64,000 nt of DNA from Tetrahymena elliotti 4EA (Eukaryota; Ciliophora; Oligohymenophorea; Hymenostomatida; Tetrahymenidae): positions 62,001-126,000 of the forward strand of contig JH720333.1 of assembly GCA_000231825.2 (NCBI GenBank), in the 5' to 3' direction. Below, piece after piece: positions 47,353-60,023 of the stretch. The notes under the pieces were generated by a model. The model made no database searches, was not told the origin of the DNA, and was given only the letters and a program-made list of their open reading frames with translations. A program made the position numbers and the translations under genes. Within the stretch, counting starts at the first letter, position 1, and the number at the start of each line of letters is the position of its first letter.

Positions 47353-49130
47353 TTTCTACTTAATTTTGATTGTGTATGTTTAATATATAATTAAAAGCTA
47401 TTTAATTTAGAAAAGTCTTAATAATTATCATATATCTGATAATATAACTAAAACATCTATTTTCAAGCAAAAATATCTTCAATTTTTAAAATAGTAGTTT
47501 CTACATTTTAATTTATTATTAAAATTCTTTCTACTAATTTTTAATAGATATTTCAATTAATTATTTATTTTATTACTTAAGTTAAACATTCTATTTTATA
47601 AATTTTATTCTATTTCGTTTCTCTTTTTAAAAAATAAAATATTTGTATTCTTATTTGAAGTCTTTTAATATTTTTAAATATTTGTTAAGTAACTTCATAG
47701 AAACTTTTTAATAATCATAACAAAGACTTTAATATTTTATTAATAAGTAAAGAGAAAAGTAAGATAATTTTATAATGGGGAATAGATATATGGTCAATAG
47801 TCTTTGTACATAAATCTTCATATAAATATTTATATATGAAAGATAAATCTATTTTTCTATGACTTAAGACTTGTAGCTTTTTTTTGGATTTTTTACTTGA
47901 ACATTTAATTAATTCAAAACTACATATTTTTACCAAATTAAAAATTTAACATCTTTAATAGCTTTTAGATTAAAAATATATTAATAAAAGTATCAATTAC
48001 ATTACAAAATAGTTAAAGATGATGTCATGTTGAAAAAAAAAGAAGATAGTGTTTTCAAATTTATTAGTAGAAGAGATATAAACCTTATTTATGGTATAAG
48101 AATATAAAAAGATGCTTTCATAAATCAATTAAATGAATTTTTCTTTTTCCTTCCATATTAAGACAAAATATAATTAAAAACACAAAAATAAATAAAAATT
48201 TAAAGTTTTTATGTTTTTTAAATCATTATTATCTGTTAATTAAAAAAATATCAAGTAATAATTTGATAAATTTAACTGTTTTACTGATTCATTTAAAAAA
48301 TAATTTAATAAATTAAATAGATACAAATAATAACAATTTTATAGATAGAATTTATAGTGCTTTTCAAATATGGTATTAAATTACAGATAGATTTCTAAAT
48401 TTATTATTATTTAAAAGTAAAGTTAGATTGAACAGGAATAAAATTAAATTTAATTAAAATTAATTTTTTTTGATTCACAACAACAAATGAACTTAAATAT
48501 TTTACTTTTAAATTATTTTTTGAAACTACCTATCTTATTTAATAAATAAATAGTTTTCCTTAGTGTAAAAATAAACAAAAGAATAACTATAAAAATTAAC
48601 TTTTTAAAGTTTGATTAAAAATTTACTACAAAAAAAAAGCAAATATCATTTAATAAGCACTACTTTTTACAATGGAATTAAGAGGTTATTTTATTCATAA
48701 ATTGAATTGATATTTCACAGATTTTTTTCTTTAAAAAATAACTCAAAATAAATTAAATATTGCCATTAATTTTTTTATTTTTAATTATAAAAATATTTTC
48801 TATTTTTATTAATTTTTTGTTTATTAATCTATGTTGAGATTCATTCTTTAGTTTTATTTTTATTTTAAATCTAATGGATATAAGTTTTTATGAAAGAAAT
48901 AATAAAAAAATGATTTCTGAGACAGATTTTATTGTTATTAATCATATTTTCCAAAGAATAATAAGGCAAAAAAAAAATTAACAATTGTTGAATTTTCTTA
49001 ATATTAAAAGTTAAGCTTGCATTTTTACTCACAATCCAAAATAGATATAAAAATTCCACACATGAATTGAACAATTTTCTTAATACATGAATATTTACTT
49101 CATGCTTAAACGAACATATTGAAAATAACT
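47353..49130. other. Intergenic region
   Basis: AT-rich spacer of 1.8 kb, including the hnRNP U-like promoter side. Short frames here (for example 47715-47936 on the minus strand) have no coding-like composition and fall within chance length. Confidence 0.5.
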
Positions 49131-49808
49131 TCATGCCTTGCAATCTACCATAAATATTTTAAATAAGTTAAGGAATGGGTTGAAAGGAGAGGTAACTCTA
49201 ACTTTTTTACTTACTTCCATATTGCAATTCTTTAAAAGATCATCGAATTCTTTTTCATATGTGATGTTTCCGAAATCAATAGTTGTCAAATATTTAATAA
49301 GAGGTTTCATCTTTTCAAAAAGAGGATTTTTCTTTTAGTGAAGGGTGAGTAAGAAGATGATTCTTCCATTCTTTTTAACTAATTATTTAGCTAATTCAAT
49401 TGCTTTTTCTCTTTCAGGCATCAACATAAAAGAGAAGCTAAATAAAACAATATCAAATTGTCCTTCTTTCTTGGCATCAAGCTCATAAAAGTTTTGCAAT
49501 CTGATTTCTACATTTTTCTTATCTTTGAAAAGCTATTAAGCAGCCTTGACATAGTTTTCGTCAATATCTACACCAAGAATCTTTGCATTTTAAGGGAACT
49601 TTGATGCAATTTTGTATAATGGCAATCCAGTTCCAATACCTATATCAAGAATACTATCAAGAGAAACGTCTTTCTTTTATTCTTCTTTCTTCAAGTAGTC
49701 TGCTAAATATGAGTGAGTTACTACAGTAAGCACTCTGCTAATAAATAAGTTGTAAATCCAAACTGGAATAATTTACAAAATTTCTTTAAATTTAGCTATT
49801 AAACCCAT
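49131..49808 (-). CDS. Class I SAM-dependent methyltransferase (225 aa)
   Basis: Single exon, ATG 49808, TGA 49131-49133. The Rossmann methyltransferase motifs are clear: motif I SILDIGIGTGLPLYKIA (D-I-G-x-G-T-G, binds AdoMet), motif II ILGVDIDENYVKAA (acidic residue for the ribose), motif IV QFDIVLFSFSFMLM, then the post-motif NGRIIFLLTL. The N-terminal helix region (VPVWIYNLFISRV-like) precedes the core, and the end is FNPFLNLFKIFMVDCKA. The hydrophobic N-terminus could associate with membranes. The substrate cannot be deduced; the overall build fits small-molecule or lipid methyltransferases of the methyltransf_11/25 type. Confidence 0.85.
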
Positions 49809-50877
49809 TTTTACTTTCCTAATTATTTTAATTTACTAAAATTTTTTGTAATCTTAAATATCTTTTTTTAGATATATCATTTAGAACTAAAATCAAAATG
49901 ATAAATTGATAAATCTTCAATTGTTCCAACCTTAGCCCAAAATTGTTAATAAACATTATAAAAGCTTTAAAATATCTAAAAAAAATTAGGATATCATTTA
50001 ATGACAATTTAATATTTTCAAATAAAACCAAAAAATTATTAAACAATTAAAAAAATTGTTTAAACAAACTAATTCAGAAAATTTCCATTTTTGAGAACAA
50101 AATAAAAAGGTTTAGTATTCATTTTAGAGTTTTTAATCAAAAATACCTTTTAAAATGGCTTATATTTTTTAATCATTCTAAATATTACTAATAAAAAAAT
50201 AAGTAGAATATTTTCAGACTTTTATTTTTAATAGATTTTTATCTTCATTTTTATTTAAATTGTGAAATTACCATCTTTTTTCTACTCTATTTTATTTTTT
50301 GGAGCACAATTCAAAAAAAATAAAATAAATGTCATTAATCTTTGAAAGGAAATTTGACTTAATAAAAAATAAATATATTGCTACTAATTTCAAACATTGT
50401 TTTTCAAATTATAAAAAAATATTTTATCTAAAATGTAATTTAAATACTTAAATAAGGTTTAGTATAAATCATTTATTGAAAAATTAAGGGAATAAATATA
50501 TTGAGGACAATAAATTATTTCGAGAGGATTTATTGACTAAAATTTTTTTCTATGGTTACAATTTCTAAAACTCGTACGCTTTTCCGTTCTTAGTTGATAA
50601 ATCATTAGAACTCTCAGTGATAAGTATACAAGTAAGTAATTTCAAGATAACTTAAGAAAATATTTTATTAATTGATTATCTAGGATTCTTCTCAACATTT
50701 TAATTGGTTATATATAATAAATCGAAATTTTATTTTTTCTATGCAGAAAATTGTCTAGAATATTGTGATTAATCAATTTCAAAAATATTAATTTAATTAT
50801 TTTTCCCACAAAAATAAATAGTAATAATTAGCTTACTATTGTGAAAAATTAACTAAAAAAATAAGAGATAGTTTCAA
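49809..50877. other. Intergenic divergent region
   Basis: AT-rich spacer between the methyltransferase (-) and the two-TM family copy A (+), so both promoters are expected here. A slightly GC-richer patch at 50560-50620 has no recognisable content. Confidence 0.45.
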
Positions 50878-52797
50878 ATGAGCGAAAAATAAAATATTAT
50901 GTAAAAATTAGACATCTTTGGATCACCATTTTATCAAAAAATCAATTAAGATAATTACAAAAAGAATACGACTCTGGGAGGATTGTTTTCTATATTACTT
51001 GTTTCATTTTCAATAGCATATTTTACTTATTTAGTTATTTAAATCAAATCTGGCTAAACAACTCCTAAATTTCTTTAATATGATGAGTCTACAGACTAAC
51101 CGATTGACTTCGATATATCCTCAAATGAATTATTTGTTTATTATTAAAATAATACAAATAACTTTCTAGAATATGAAAAAGAGAATAAAATATAATTCTT
51201 TGATGTTACATTATTTTATGGAGATAAGATAAACTCAAGATAGATCATAATTAATTCTTAATATGACAATAATAAATTATCCTTTGGAAATTTATAAAAT
51301 TATAGTAAATTATCACTCTAAAGTAATCCAAAACACTTTAGTTATGGAAAATTTGTTACAATAAATATTGCCCCATGCTCAGAAAAATATCTTAGAAACT
51401 TAGAATTTAGATGTGCTACTTAGAAGGAAGTAGATAACTTATTATCTAGTGATATGTTTTTTGCTTCTTTTCTTATTAATTAAACGATTTTTTCTAAAAT
51501 GAATTAACAAACATTTGAAAGACTTTTCACTACATTTAATAATCCAATTAAATTAAATAAATAGCAGCTTACTTTAACAAGATTAAGTATAGAGGATGTA
51601 ACAATAAAAAATGGGTTGTTTTAATAATCTACATAAAATTACAAATAAATTTATTAGTTAGATTAATAAGATCTAATTTATAGCTAAGACGAAGAATAAA
51701 AATATTCAGAAATTGTTTTCTATATTGATAATTAAGTTAGATACATCTAAATACAATATGCATAAATTTTAGAAGTGCTAGCTTAAGCTTGGGCAATAAC
51801 ATCCATATTATATTTATCCAGATATATTTTTCTTAAATTTTCATTAAAAGCTTTAGCTTAAGATATCTCAAGTACCTACCTAGCTAAAATATTTTTACAA
51901 AACAACTGCTTTAAAGCTTTAGGGGGGAATTGAGAACATATAATAAGACTGTTCGAATTTAAATGTTTATTAAACAGCTTAATTAGTAGCAAAGTAGAAT
52001 GAAAAAATTGAATCAAATAATAATTATTTTTAAATCTCAAGATCTTAAAAGTAAATATTAATGAATTTTTTAGTGAAGTTTTTGAAATTAAATTAATTTT
52101 TATCATAAAATATTTTTCTTATTTCTGAAACTTTTTAATTTATGATAAAAGGTGGAAGACATTTTTATTACCCAAAATTTGTTTAAGAAGGAAGAAAAAC
52201 TTAGATGAAAAGTAGAAGATATTAAATAGAATAAAAAGATAAACCAACAAAGATTTGTGCTTTTTCGAAATGCAAAAAGAGTTTCTAAGATTACAAATAG
52301 CTATAAAGCTATTGCTAACGCCTGAGTAATATGCTGCAATACAAATGTGTGGTTGTGATTTATTAGAAACAGAGTAAAATTTGGACTAAGATTAATGTAA
52401 AAACCCTGCTAAAAAAGATTGTTCAAATGAAAAACTAGAAAATGATAGCAAAAATTCAAATTTGAGTAATTCTGACATTTAAAGTCCTATAAATAGCTAT
52501 GAAATCTCTGATTTTGAAGCAAATAACTCAAATTAAAAAGAATAAAATCACTTAGAGTTGATAGAGAAAGTGGACAGAGATCCTGAATTCAGATAAAAGT
52601 GTTTGTAAAATTTTATAAGTGAAGTATTAGAAATTGGAGATAGCTCGTGCTCTTTGTTAAATTAAAGAATACTAAATTCTATAATAGGAGTTTAATTTTA
52701 TAATTTTAATTTAAGAGAAAATGCTAATTAAAGTAGCTAGTAGGAGTAACCATATATTTAATATTAACAAAATGACAATATAAATATGAAATTTTGA
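50878..52797 (+). pseudogene. Two-TM membrane protein family, copy A, frameshifted
   Basis: Two exons, 50878-52050 and 52152-52797. Colinear with copies B and C along its whole length, but near 51877-51886 it has a 4-bp duplication (ACCTACCTAG against ACCTAG in B). Exon 1 is therefore 1173 nt instead of a length that leaves two bases over, and translation would stop at a TGA around 51930, just after TM2. Everything after the shift, including exon 2, still matches the paralogues codon by codon, so the break is recent or a sequencing error. N-terminal TM (about residues 38-58), large lumenal/extracellular domain with Cys (IAPCSE, RCATQKE), then the TM2 region LAQAWAITSILYLSRYIFLK. Confidence 0.75.
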
Positions 52798-53718
52798 TGT
52801 TTTTTTTTGTTTCATATTTATTTATTTTGTTATTTATCATGAATGTAACAACAATCTCCATTTAAAATTAATAGCAACAAAAACAAAATATTAAATTTTG
52901 TTTTAGAAATTTAAGAAATCAAAATTTATCAAGAAAAAAATTCCAACAAAGATATAATTTTTTTTCTTTACAGAAAACATTTAGGAATAAAAAAAAGTAA
53001 TTAATGAGATTCAAAAATGATTTATTCAATTCTACTATTTTGAACCATATAAATTTAAAAATCAATTTCAGGAATATTTAAAGATGCATCATAATTAAAT
53101 TTGGTATCAATTATTTATATAAAAATTAAGGATATTGAATATTTTGGTGCAAAAAATAATTTAAATGTATTTATTTATTAAAATTAGTATGCTTACACTC
53201 TCTAAAGCTTTTATTTTTCTCAATTAAGTTGATCAAATGATTTGATCTTACATCTTAATCATATTTATCAATTACTAATTTTACCATTATGAAGAAAGTA
53301 TTTTTATCAATTGATTCAAGAATTGCTAAGGTTCTTTAAAATAGTTAAATCGGTCATAATATATCCATATTTTTATTTTTTCTCTTTCAAAATTTGTTAA
53401 AAATTAGATCTCTTTATTCCTCTTTATTCATTTTTAGGATGAATAATTTTTAAATATTAATTTAATTCTTTACCACAAATAATTAATTAGCTCATTATGA
53501 TTTTGTTTTACAAATTATTTATTTCAATGATTTGGGAAGATAAACTAATTTTTTAATTTTCTTTTTTAATGATTAATCTAATATTGGCCATCAAAAATAA
53601 TCAAACATATATATATGTTTTTATTGTGATGATTTTTCGTTAAGAAGATAAATCAATAATTTATTTTTTTTTAATTATAATTAATCTTAAAAAAATTAAC
53701 TTTTGAAATAAGTCAAAT
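52798..53718. other. Spacer between copies A and B
   Basis: AT-rich, no ORF supported. The last 100 bp resemble the upstream regions of copies A and C only weakly. Confidence 0.45.
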
Positions 53719-55659
53719 ATGATGTAAAAATTAGATATCTTTGGATCACCATTTTATCAAAAAATAAATTAAGACAATTACAAGAAGAAAACTACACTGG
53801 GAGGAATCTTTTCTATATTGCTGATTTCTTTTTCAATATCATATTTTATTTTTTTAGTTGTTTAAATTAATTCTGGCTAAACAACTCCTAAATTTCTTTA
53901 ATGCGATGAGTCTACTGATGAACCTATGGATTTTGATATTTACTCAAATGAATTATTTCTTGGATTCATTAATAACCAATATGATATTATTTAGTATGAA
54001 AAAGAGAATAAAATATAATTTTTTGATGTTATATTAGATTATGGAGATGTCAGCTATGAAAAATAATAGATCATAATTAATTCTTAGCCTGTTGATAACA
54101 TTCTATCGTTTGGGAATTTACAAAACAATACTAAATTATCATTCTAAAGTAATCCGAATTTTTATCTTTATGGAAAAATACTTACAATACATGTAGCTCC
54201 GTGCTCAGGAAATTTTCTAAGAAACTTAGAATCTAGATGTGCTACTTAAAAGGAAATAGAAAACTTAATATCTAGTGATATTACAGTTTTTTTGTATGTC
54301 CTTCAAAATAGTTTTTCTAAAAAGAAATAGCAAGCATTCAAAAAATTATTCACTGTAATGACTAATTAAATAAATTTTAATTAAACATAAATTAGTTTAG
54401 CAAGATTAAGTATTGAGGATGTAACTATTAAAAATGGATTATTTAAATAATCTACGTAAAATTACAAATAAATTTATTAGTTAGATCAATAAAATCTAAT
54501 TTAAAGCTTAGATAAATAACCAAAATATGCAGAAATTACTTTCTATATTGATAATTAAGTAAGATACATCTAAATAGAATATGCATAAATTTTAGAAGTG
54601 TTGGCTTAAGTTTGGGCAATAACTTCCATATTATATTTGTGCAGATATATTTTTCTTAAATTTTCATTAAAATATTTAGCTTAAGATTTCTCAAGCACCT
54701 AGCTTAAATATTTTTACAAAAAAACTGCTTTGAAGCTTTAGGAAGAAAATGAAGAAGTAATATAAGACTATTCAAATTTAAATGTTCATTAAACAGCTTT
54801 ATTTGTAGCAAAATAAAATGAAAAAATTGAATAAAATAATAATTATTTTTAAATCTCAAGATCTTAAAAGTAATTCTAAATTTATTATTTCCTGAAATAA
54901 AATTAAATTAATTTTTAACATAATTAAAATTCAAAATATTTTTCTAATTTCTAACACTTTTTAATTTATGATAAAAGGTGGAAGACATTTTTATTACCCA
55001 AAATCTGTTTAAGAAGTAAGAAAAATTTAGATGAGAAATAAAAGATGTTAAATAGACTAGAAAGCTAAGCTAACAAAGATTTGTGCTTTTTCGAAATGCA
55101 AAAAGAGTTTCTAAGATTAAAAATAGCTGTTAAACTATTGCTAACACCTGAGTAATATTCTGCAATTCTAATGTGTGGTTGTGAATTATTAGATACAGAG
55201 TAGAGTTCTGACTAAGATTAAAGTAAAAACTCTGCTAAGAAAGATTGTTCAAATGAAAAACTAGAAAATTTTGACTGCAAATTTTCAAATTTTAGTAATT
55301 CTAGCATTGAAGACCCTATAAATAGTTATTCAATATAAGATTTTGAAGCATAAAATTCAAATTAATAGGAATAAAATCACTTAGAGTTGATAGAGAAAGT
55401 GGATAGAGACCCTGAATTCAGATAAAAGTGTTTGTAAAATTTTATAAGTGAAGTATTAGAAATTGGAGATAGCTCGTGCTCTTTGTTAAATCAAAGAATA
55501 TTAAATTCTATGATAGGAGTATAATTTTAAGATTTTAATTTAAAAGAAAATGTTAATAATTGTATCCAGAAGGAATACCCAAATATGTAATATTAACCAA
55601 ATAACAATTAAAATATATCTGTGAAAGGATAACCCAATTCAAATTAATAGAAAGAGTGA
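53719..55659 (+). CDS. Two-TM membrane protein family, copy B (610 aa)
   Basis: Exons 53719-54869 and 54978-55659. Starts MMQKLDIFGSPFYQKIN, a basic segment (YKKKTTLGG), then TM1 (IFSILLISFSISYFIFLVV, about residues 33-51). A 250-residue ectodomain includes APCSG and a second Cys in SRCATQ. TM2 lies around VLAQVWAITSILYLCRYIFL. The cytosolic C-terminal half, mainly exon 2, is charged and Ser/Asn/Gln-rich and starts WKTFLLPKICLRSKKN, with a conserved block CFFEMQKEFLRLKIAVKLLL. The family looks typical of large ciliate-specific membrane protein expansions; function unknown. A copy-specific start: the N-terminal MSEK/MSQK extension of A and C is lost here, and an internal Met serves. Confidence 0.85.
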
Positions 55660-56550
55660 AATCCCTTATAAAAATCTAATGGTTTGAATCACTAATGTTT
55701 TTAATGGATTAAGAATATTGTTAAAATTGATAAAAAATTATGAAAATTAGTATTTTTGTTATGGAATTTAATTCAAAATATATAAAATTTAAATTTATTT
55801 TAAAAANNNNNNNNNNNNNNNNNNNNNNNNNNNNNNNNNNNNNNNNNNNNNNNNNNNNNNNNNNNNNNNNNNNNNNNNNNNNNNNNNNNNNNNNNNNNNN
55901 NNNNNNTTAATTTTAAAACTTTTTCTCGAAAATTTTTTAATATTTAAAAAGAATTTAAAAATTCATAAAATAAAATATTAAATATTAAAAAAAAGTATGC
56001 AGGATAGCACTACCACAAAAATTTTAATTCTTGAAGTACTTTAGTTTATTATAAACAGTGCTTTAAAATTTATTCATTTTGTTTAGGCTTTTTGTTAAAT
56101 GACCCATCAAATTTATTTTAGTTCTATTCAAAGCCAAGAGATAGCTGGTCTATTTAAAATTTGTGGAAAATTTTTATTTTTTTTAATTTTAAACACTGAT
56201 TAAATAATCAAAATATTTATCAAAATTTGTTAATAATTAGCTTTCTCTCTTGTGATTTATAAATTTCAAAGATATAAGTTTAATTTATTTTACCACATTT
56301 AAATTATAAGCTAACTATTGTTTATTTTCACAATAATTTAGTTCTATTGATAATTTGTGATTTTAACTAAATTTATTTTTGAATGATTAATCGAGTATTA
56401 CCATCAAAACTAATCTAGCAAATATATTTGTTTTTTAGTGGATTAAATTATTTTTATTCGTTAGAAACGGAGATAATTTATGATAATAAATAATTAATTT
56501 GTTTTTCTCTAAATAAATTTGAGAAAAAAATAAGTGATAGTTTCAAATAA
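55660..56550. other. Spacer between copies B and C with assembly gap
   Basis: Contains about 100 N (55806-55906), evidently an assembly gap of unknown true length. Flanking sequence is AT-rich. The last 30 bp (ATAAGTGATAGTTTCAAAT then ATGAGC) match the upstream of copy A closely. Because the gap sits within a tandem array, extra or collapsed copies are possible. Confidence 0.8.
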
Positions 56551-58496
56551 ATGAGCTAAAAGTCAAATATAATATAAAAATTAGATATCTTTGGATCACC
56601 ATTTTATCAAAAAATAAATGAAGATAATTACAAAAAGAAAACTGTGCTAGGAGGATTCTTTTCTATATTGCTCATTTCATTCTCAATATCTTATTTTATT
56701 TTCTTAGTAGTTTAAATTAATTCTGGAGAAACAACTCCTAAATTTTTTTAATATGATGAGTCTACAGATGAACCTATAGATTTTGATATATTCTCAAATT
56801 AATTAGTTGTTGGATTCAATAACAAATACAACATTATTGGATATGAATAAGAGAATAAAATATAATTCTTTGATGTTACATTAAATTATGGTGATATCAA
56901 TAACTAAGAATAGATCATAATTAATTCCTAACATGCTGATGATTTTTTATTGTTTGGAGATTAACAAAACAAAACAAAATTATCACTTAAAAGTAATCCA
57001 AATTTTTATCTTTATGGAAAAGTAATTACAATTAATATAAGCCCATGCTCAGGAAACTTTCTAAGAAACCCAGAATTTAAATGTGCTACTTAATAGGATA
57101 TAGATAACTTAATATCTAGTGATATTTCAGTCTTTTGTTATGTCGCCTAAAAAAGTTTCTCTAAAAAGAAATAGCAAACATTCAAAAAGATATTCACCAT
57201 ATTTACTAACTCAATGAATGAATATTAAAAACAAATTAGTTTAACAAGATTAAGTATTGAGGATGTAACTATTAAAAATGGATTATTTAAATAATCTACA
57301 TAAAATTACAAATAAGTTTATTAGTTAGATTAATAAAATCTAATTTAAAGATAAAGTGATGAAATAAAATATGCAGAAATTACTTTATATGTAGATAATT
57401 AAGTAAGATACATCTAAATACAATATGCATAGATTTTAGAATTGTTAGCTTAAGTTTGGGCTATTACATCCATATTATATTTGTCCAGATATATTTTTCT
57501 TAAATTTTCATTGAAATATTTAGCTTAAGATTTCTCAAGTATTTAGCTTAAATATTTTTACAAAAAAACTGCTTTAAAGCTTTCGGGGGAAAATGAGGTC
57601 ATAAAGTAAGACTGTTCGAATTTAAGTGCTCATTAAACAGCTTAATTTGTAGCAAAGTAGAATGAAAAAATTGAATAAAATAATAATTATTTTTAGATAT
57701 CAAGATATTAAAGGTAATTAATTCTAGATTAATTATTTCTAGGTTTTTTAAAATTAAATTCAAATTTAAAATAGTCTAAATTCAAAATATTTTTATTTAT
57801 TTTTGAATATATAATTAAAATAAAAGGTGGAAGACATTTTTATTACCAAAAATTTGTTTAAGAAGGAAGAAAAACTTAGATGAAAAATAGAAGATGTTAA
57901 ATAGACTAAAAAGCTAAGCCAACAAAGATTTGTGCTTTTTCGAAATGCAAAAAGAGTTTCTAAGATTACAAATAGCTATTAAACTATTGCTTACACCTGA
58001 TTAATATGCTGCAATACAAATGTGTGGCTGTGACTTATTAGATGCAGAGTAGAATTTATTAGAATAAGATAAATCTAGAAATTCTTCTAAAAAAGATTGT
58101 TCAAATGAAAAACTAAGAAATGTTGATAGCAAAAATTCAAATTTGAGTAATTCTAGCATTGAAAACCCTATAAATAGCTATTAACTATAAGATTTTGAAG
58201 TATAAAACTCAAATTAAAGGGAATTAAACCATTTAGAGTTGATAGAAAAAGTAGATAAAGATCCTGAATTCAGATAAAGGTGTTTGTAAAATTTTATGAG
58301 TGAAGTATTAGAAATTAGTGATAGCTCATGCTTTAAATTAAATTAAAGAATACTAAATTCTATGATAGGAGTATAATTTTAAGACTTTAATTTAAGAGAA
58401 AATGCTGCTCTAAGTAGCTAGTAGGAGCATCCATAAATTTAACATTAAATAAATAAATAAAATGAAATCCTTGCTAATAATTATGAAAATGAATGA
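56551..58496 (+). CDS. Two-TM membrane protein family, copy C (610 aa)
   Basis: Exons 56551-57713 and 57827-58496; total coding length equals that of copy B, which supports both models and the stop at 58494-58496. Same layout as B: QKLDIFGSPFYQKINED, TM1 GGFFSILLISFSISYFIFLV, ectodomain with SPCSG, TM2 LAQVWAITSILYLSRYIFLK, exon 2 starting WKTFLLPKICLRRKKN. The 113-bp intron lies at exactly the same codon as in A and B. A copy of the exon 2 end lies just downstream of the stop (58503-58640). Confidence 0.85.
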
Positions 58497-58502
58497 TTAA
58501 GT

Positions 58503-58640
58503 TAAGTATTAGAAATTGATGATGATAGTGTATATTGTTCTTTGTTAAATAGAAGGATAGTCTTAAGATTTAAATTAAAGACATATGTTAATAGATTTAA
58601 ATAGCATGAATAACCATATATTTAATATAACAAAATAAAT
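58503..58640 (+). repeat. Duplicated C-terminal tail after copy C
   Basis: Starting right after the copy C stop, the sequence AGTATTAGAAATTGATGATG and what follows repeats the coding pattern of the family tail (SEVLEIGDSSCSLLN becomes SQVLEIDDDSVYCSLLN; later HEQPYIQYNK, as in copy A). It is in the same frame as copy C but separated by the TGA, so it is either a duplicated remnant or an extension reachable only by readthrough. Confidence 0.7.
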
Positions 58641-58920
58641 AAAATTAAATTGACTTCTTAAAATCAAATTAAAAAATAAGAGTTCAAAATAAAAAAATAC
58701 TTTATGTTTAACCAATAGATGCTTAATAAGATTTTAAGTAGAGTAAGTTTAAATTACTACTAAGATTTATTTTTTAAAAATAAAATATCTAATTTTTTGA
58801 TAAATAAATTATTTTATTAATTTATTTACTAATTTTAGTCAAGTATGTTAAAAGAATAGGATATACAAATGTTTAATGTAATTACTTATTAATTATTTAG
58901 AAAATAAGATGTTATTTTAT
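58641..58920. other. Convergent intergenic spacer
   Basis: AT-rich spacer between the two-TM family and the TPR gene; nothing recognised. Confidence 0.5.
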
Positions 58921-59826
58921 TCACTTTAGCTAGCTAATAATTTTACTTATACGATCTTTCATGTTTTAATCATTTGTTTCTTCTGCAATTTATTTAGCTT
59001 TTTAATATTATTGGAGAGCCCTATCTTTATGATAAAGATGTTCATCTTCGGCACCTAAATTATAGAAGCACATCATTTTTAGTTTATTAAGTTCTTGTAA
59101 TTTTTCTTCAATTTCTTTTTAGGATAATTCACTTTTTGGAGGGTTTTTAGTTTTATGGCTTTCTTCTTCTTACTCTTTTTCGTTTTCTTGTTAATTAGAT
59201 ATCTCTTATTATTAAGAGTTTTCTTGCTGAAGCTCTTTTTGTAATTTTTCTAAGTATTGAAGAGCTTTATTTAAACTATCTTAAGCTTTATTGTGCTTAT
59301 TTAAATTGCTTTGAATAGCAGCTTTGTTGAACAAAGTAGAAATAATACTATTTTTAGCATTAAAGTCATTATCTTAGACTAATCTTTCTTCTAACTCCAG
59401 AGCAAAATGAACAGATTTAAGAGCTAAAACATATTGTTTACGCTTTTAATAAATACAAGCTAAATTGTTGAAAGTTAAAACTTTCATTTCTCCATATTTA
59501 ATAATTGGTTTAACAAATTTATGAATAGATTTATGCATTAAAATATCTATTGCTTTCAAAAGGAAATGAACTGCCTTCTCATTGTTGTTACTATTGAAGT
59601 GGTCCATAGCTATCTTATTGATAGATAATGCATAATCAATAAATTAATCAGAAAAATTAAATGGAATATCAGCATATCCTAATCCTGCAGATAAATAATC
59701 AGTGCATAACAAAAGTAATCTTTCCTAATGTAATAACTTATTTTCTGAGTTAGGATCTTTTTTCTTCTCAAACTCCATGACATTGTACAGCAAACTTAAT
59801 ATCTAACTTCTATCAGGTTTACTCAT
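58921..59826 (-). CDS. TPR-repeat protein (301 aa)
   Basis: Single exon, ATG 59826, TGA 58921-58923. At least three to four tetratricopeptide-like helical pairs: around MDHFNSNNNEKAVHFLLKAI, LTFNNLACIYQKRKQYVLAL, FNKAAIQSNLNKHNKAQDSL and FYNLGAEDEHLYHKDRALQQ. The key small/aromatic positions (A-x-x-x-x-x-Y/F-x-x-A) are kept. A Gln/Glu-rich insertion of about 50 residues lies between repeats 3 and 4. No signal or TM. TPR domains bind partner proteins, often chaperones or motor or ciliary complexes; the partner here is unknown. Confidence 0.8.
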
Positions 59827-60023
59827 TTTAAATTAATTGCTAATATCTATGTATTTAGAGTGTTATAAATATACTTTGCAGTTATTCTTTTAACAATTGA
59901 ATAAATATTAAATTAAACAAAAATAAAAAAATTCAGTAAAAAGTAAACATAGATTAGAGTTTTTCTTAATTATCTTTATAAATTACACAATTAAAATTGA
60001 ATACATATTTAATATAAAATAAA

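Noticed and set aside
47715..47936. 73-codon minus-strand frame
   Set aside because: Within the chance range, AT content like the spacer, no start context or similarity.
48871..49143. 90-codon minus-strand frame overlapping the methyltransferase end
   Set aside because: Wrong frame relative to the methyltransferase and very AT-rich; chance length.
58497..58920. Long open plus frame continuing after copy C
   Set aside because: Beyond the tail repeat it is only an AT-rich chance frame; copies B and C have equal length at the annotated stop.
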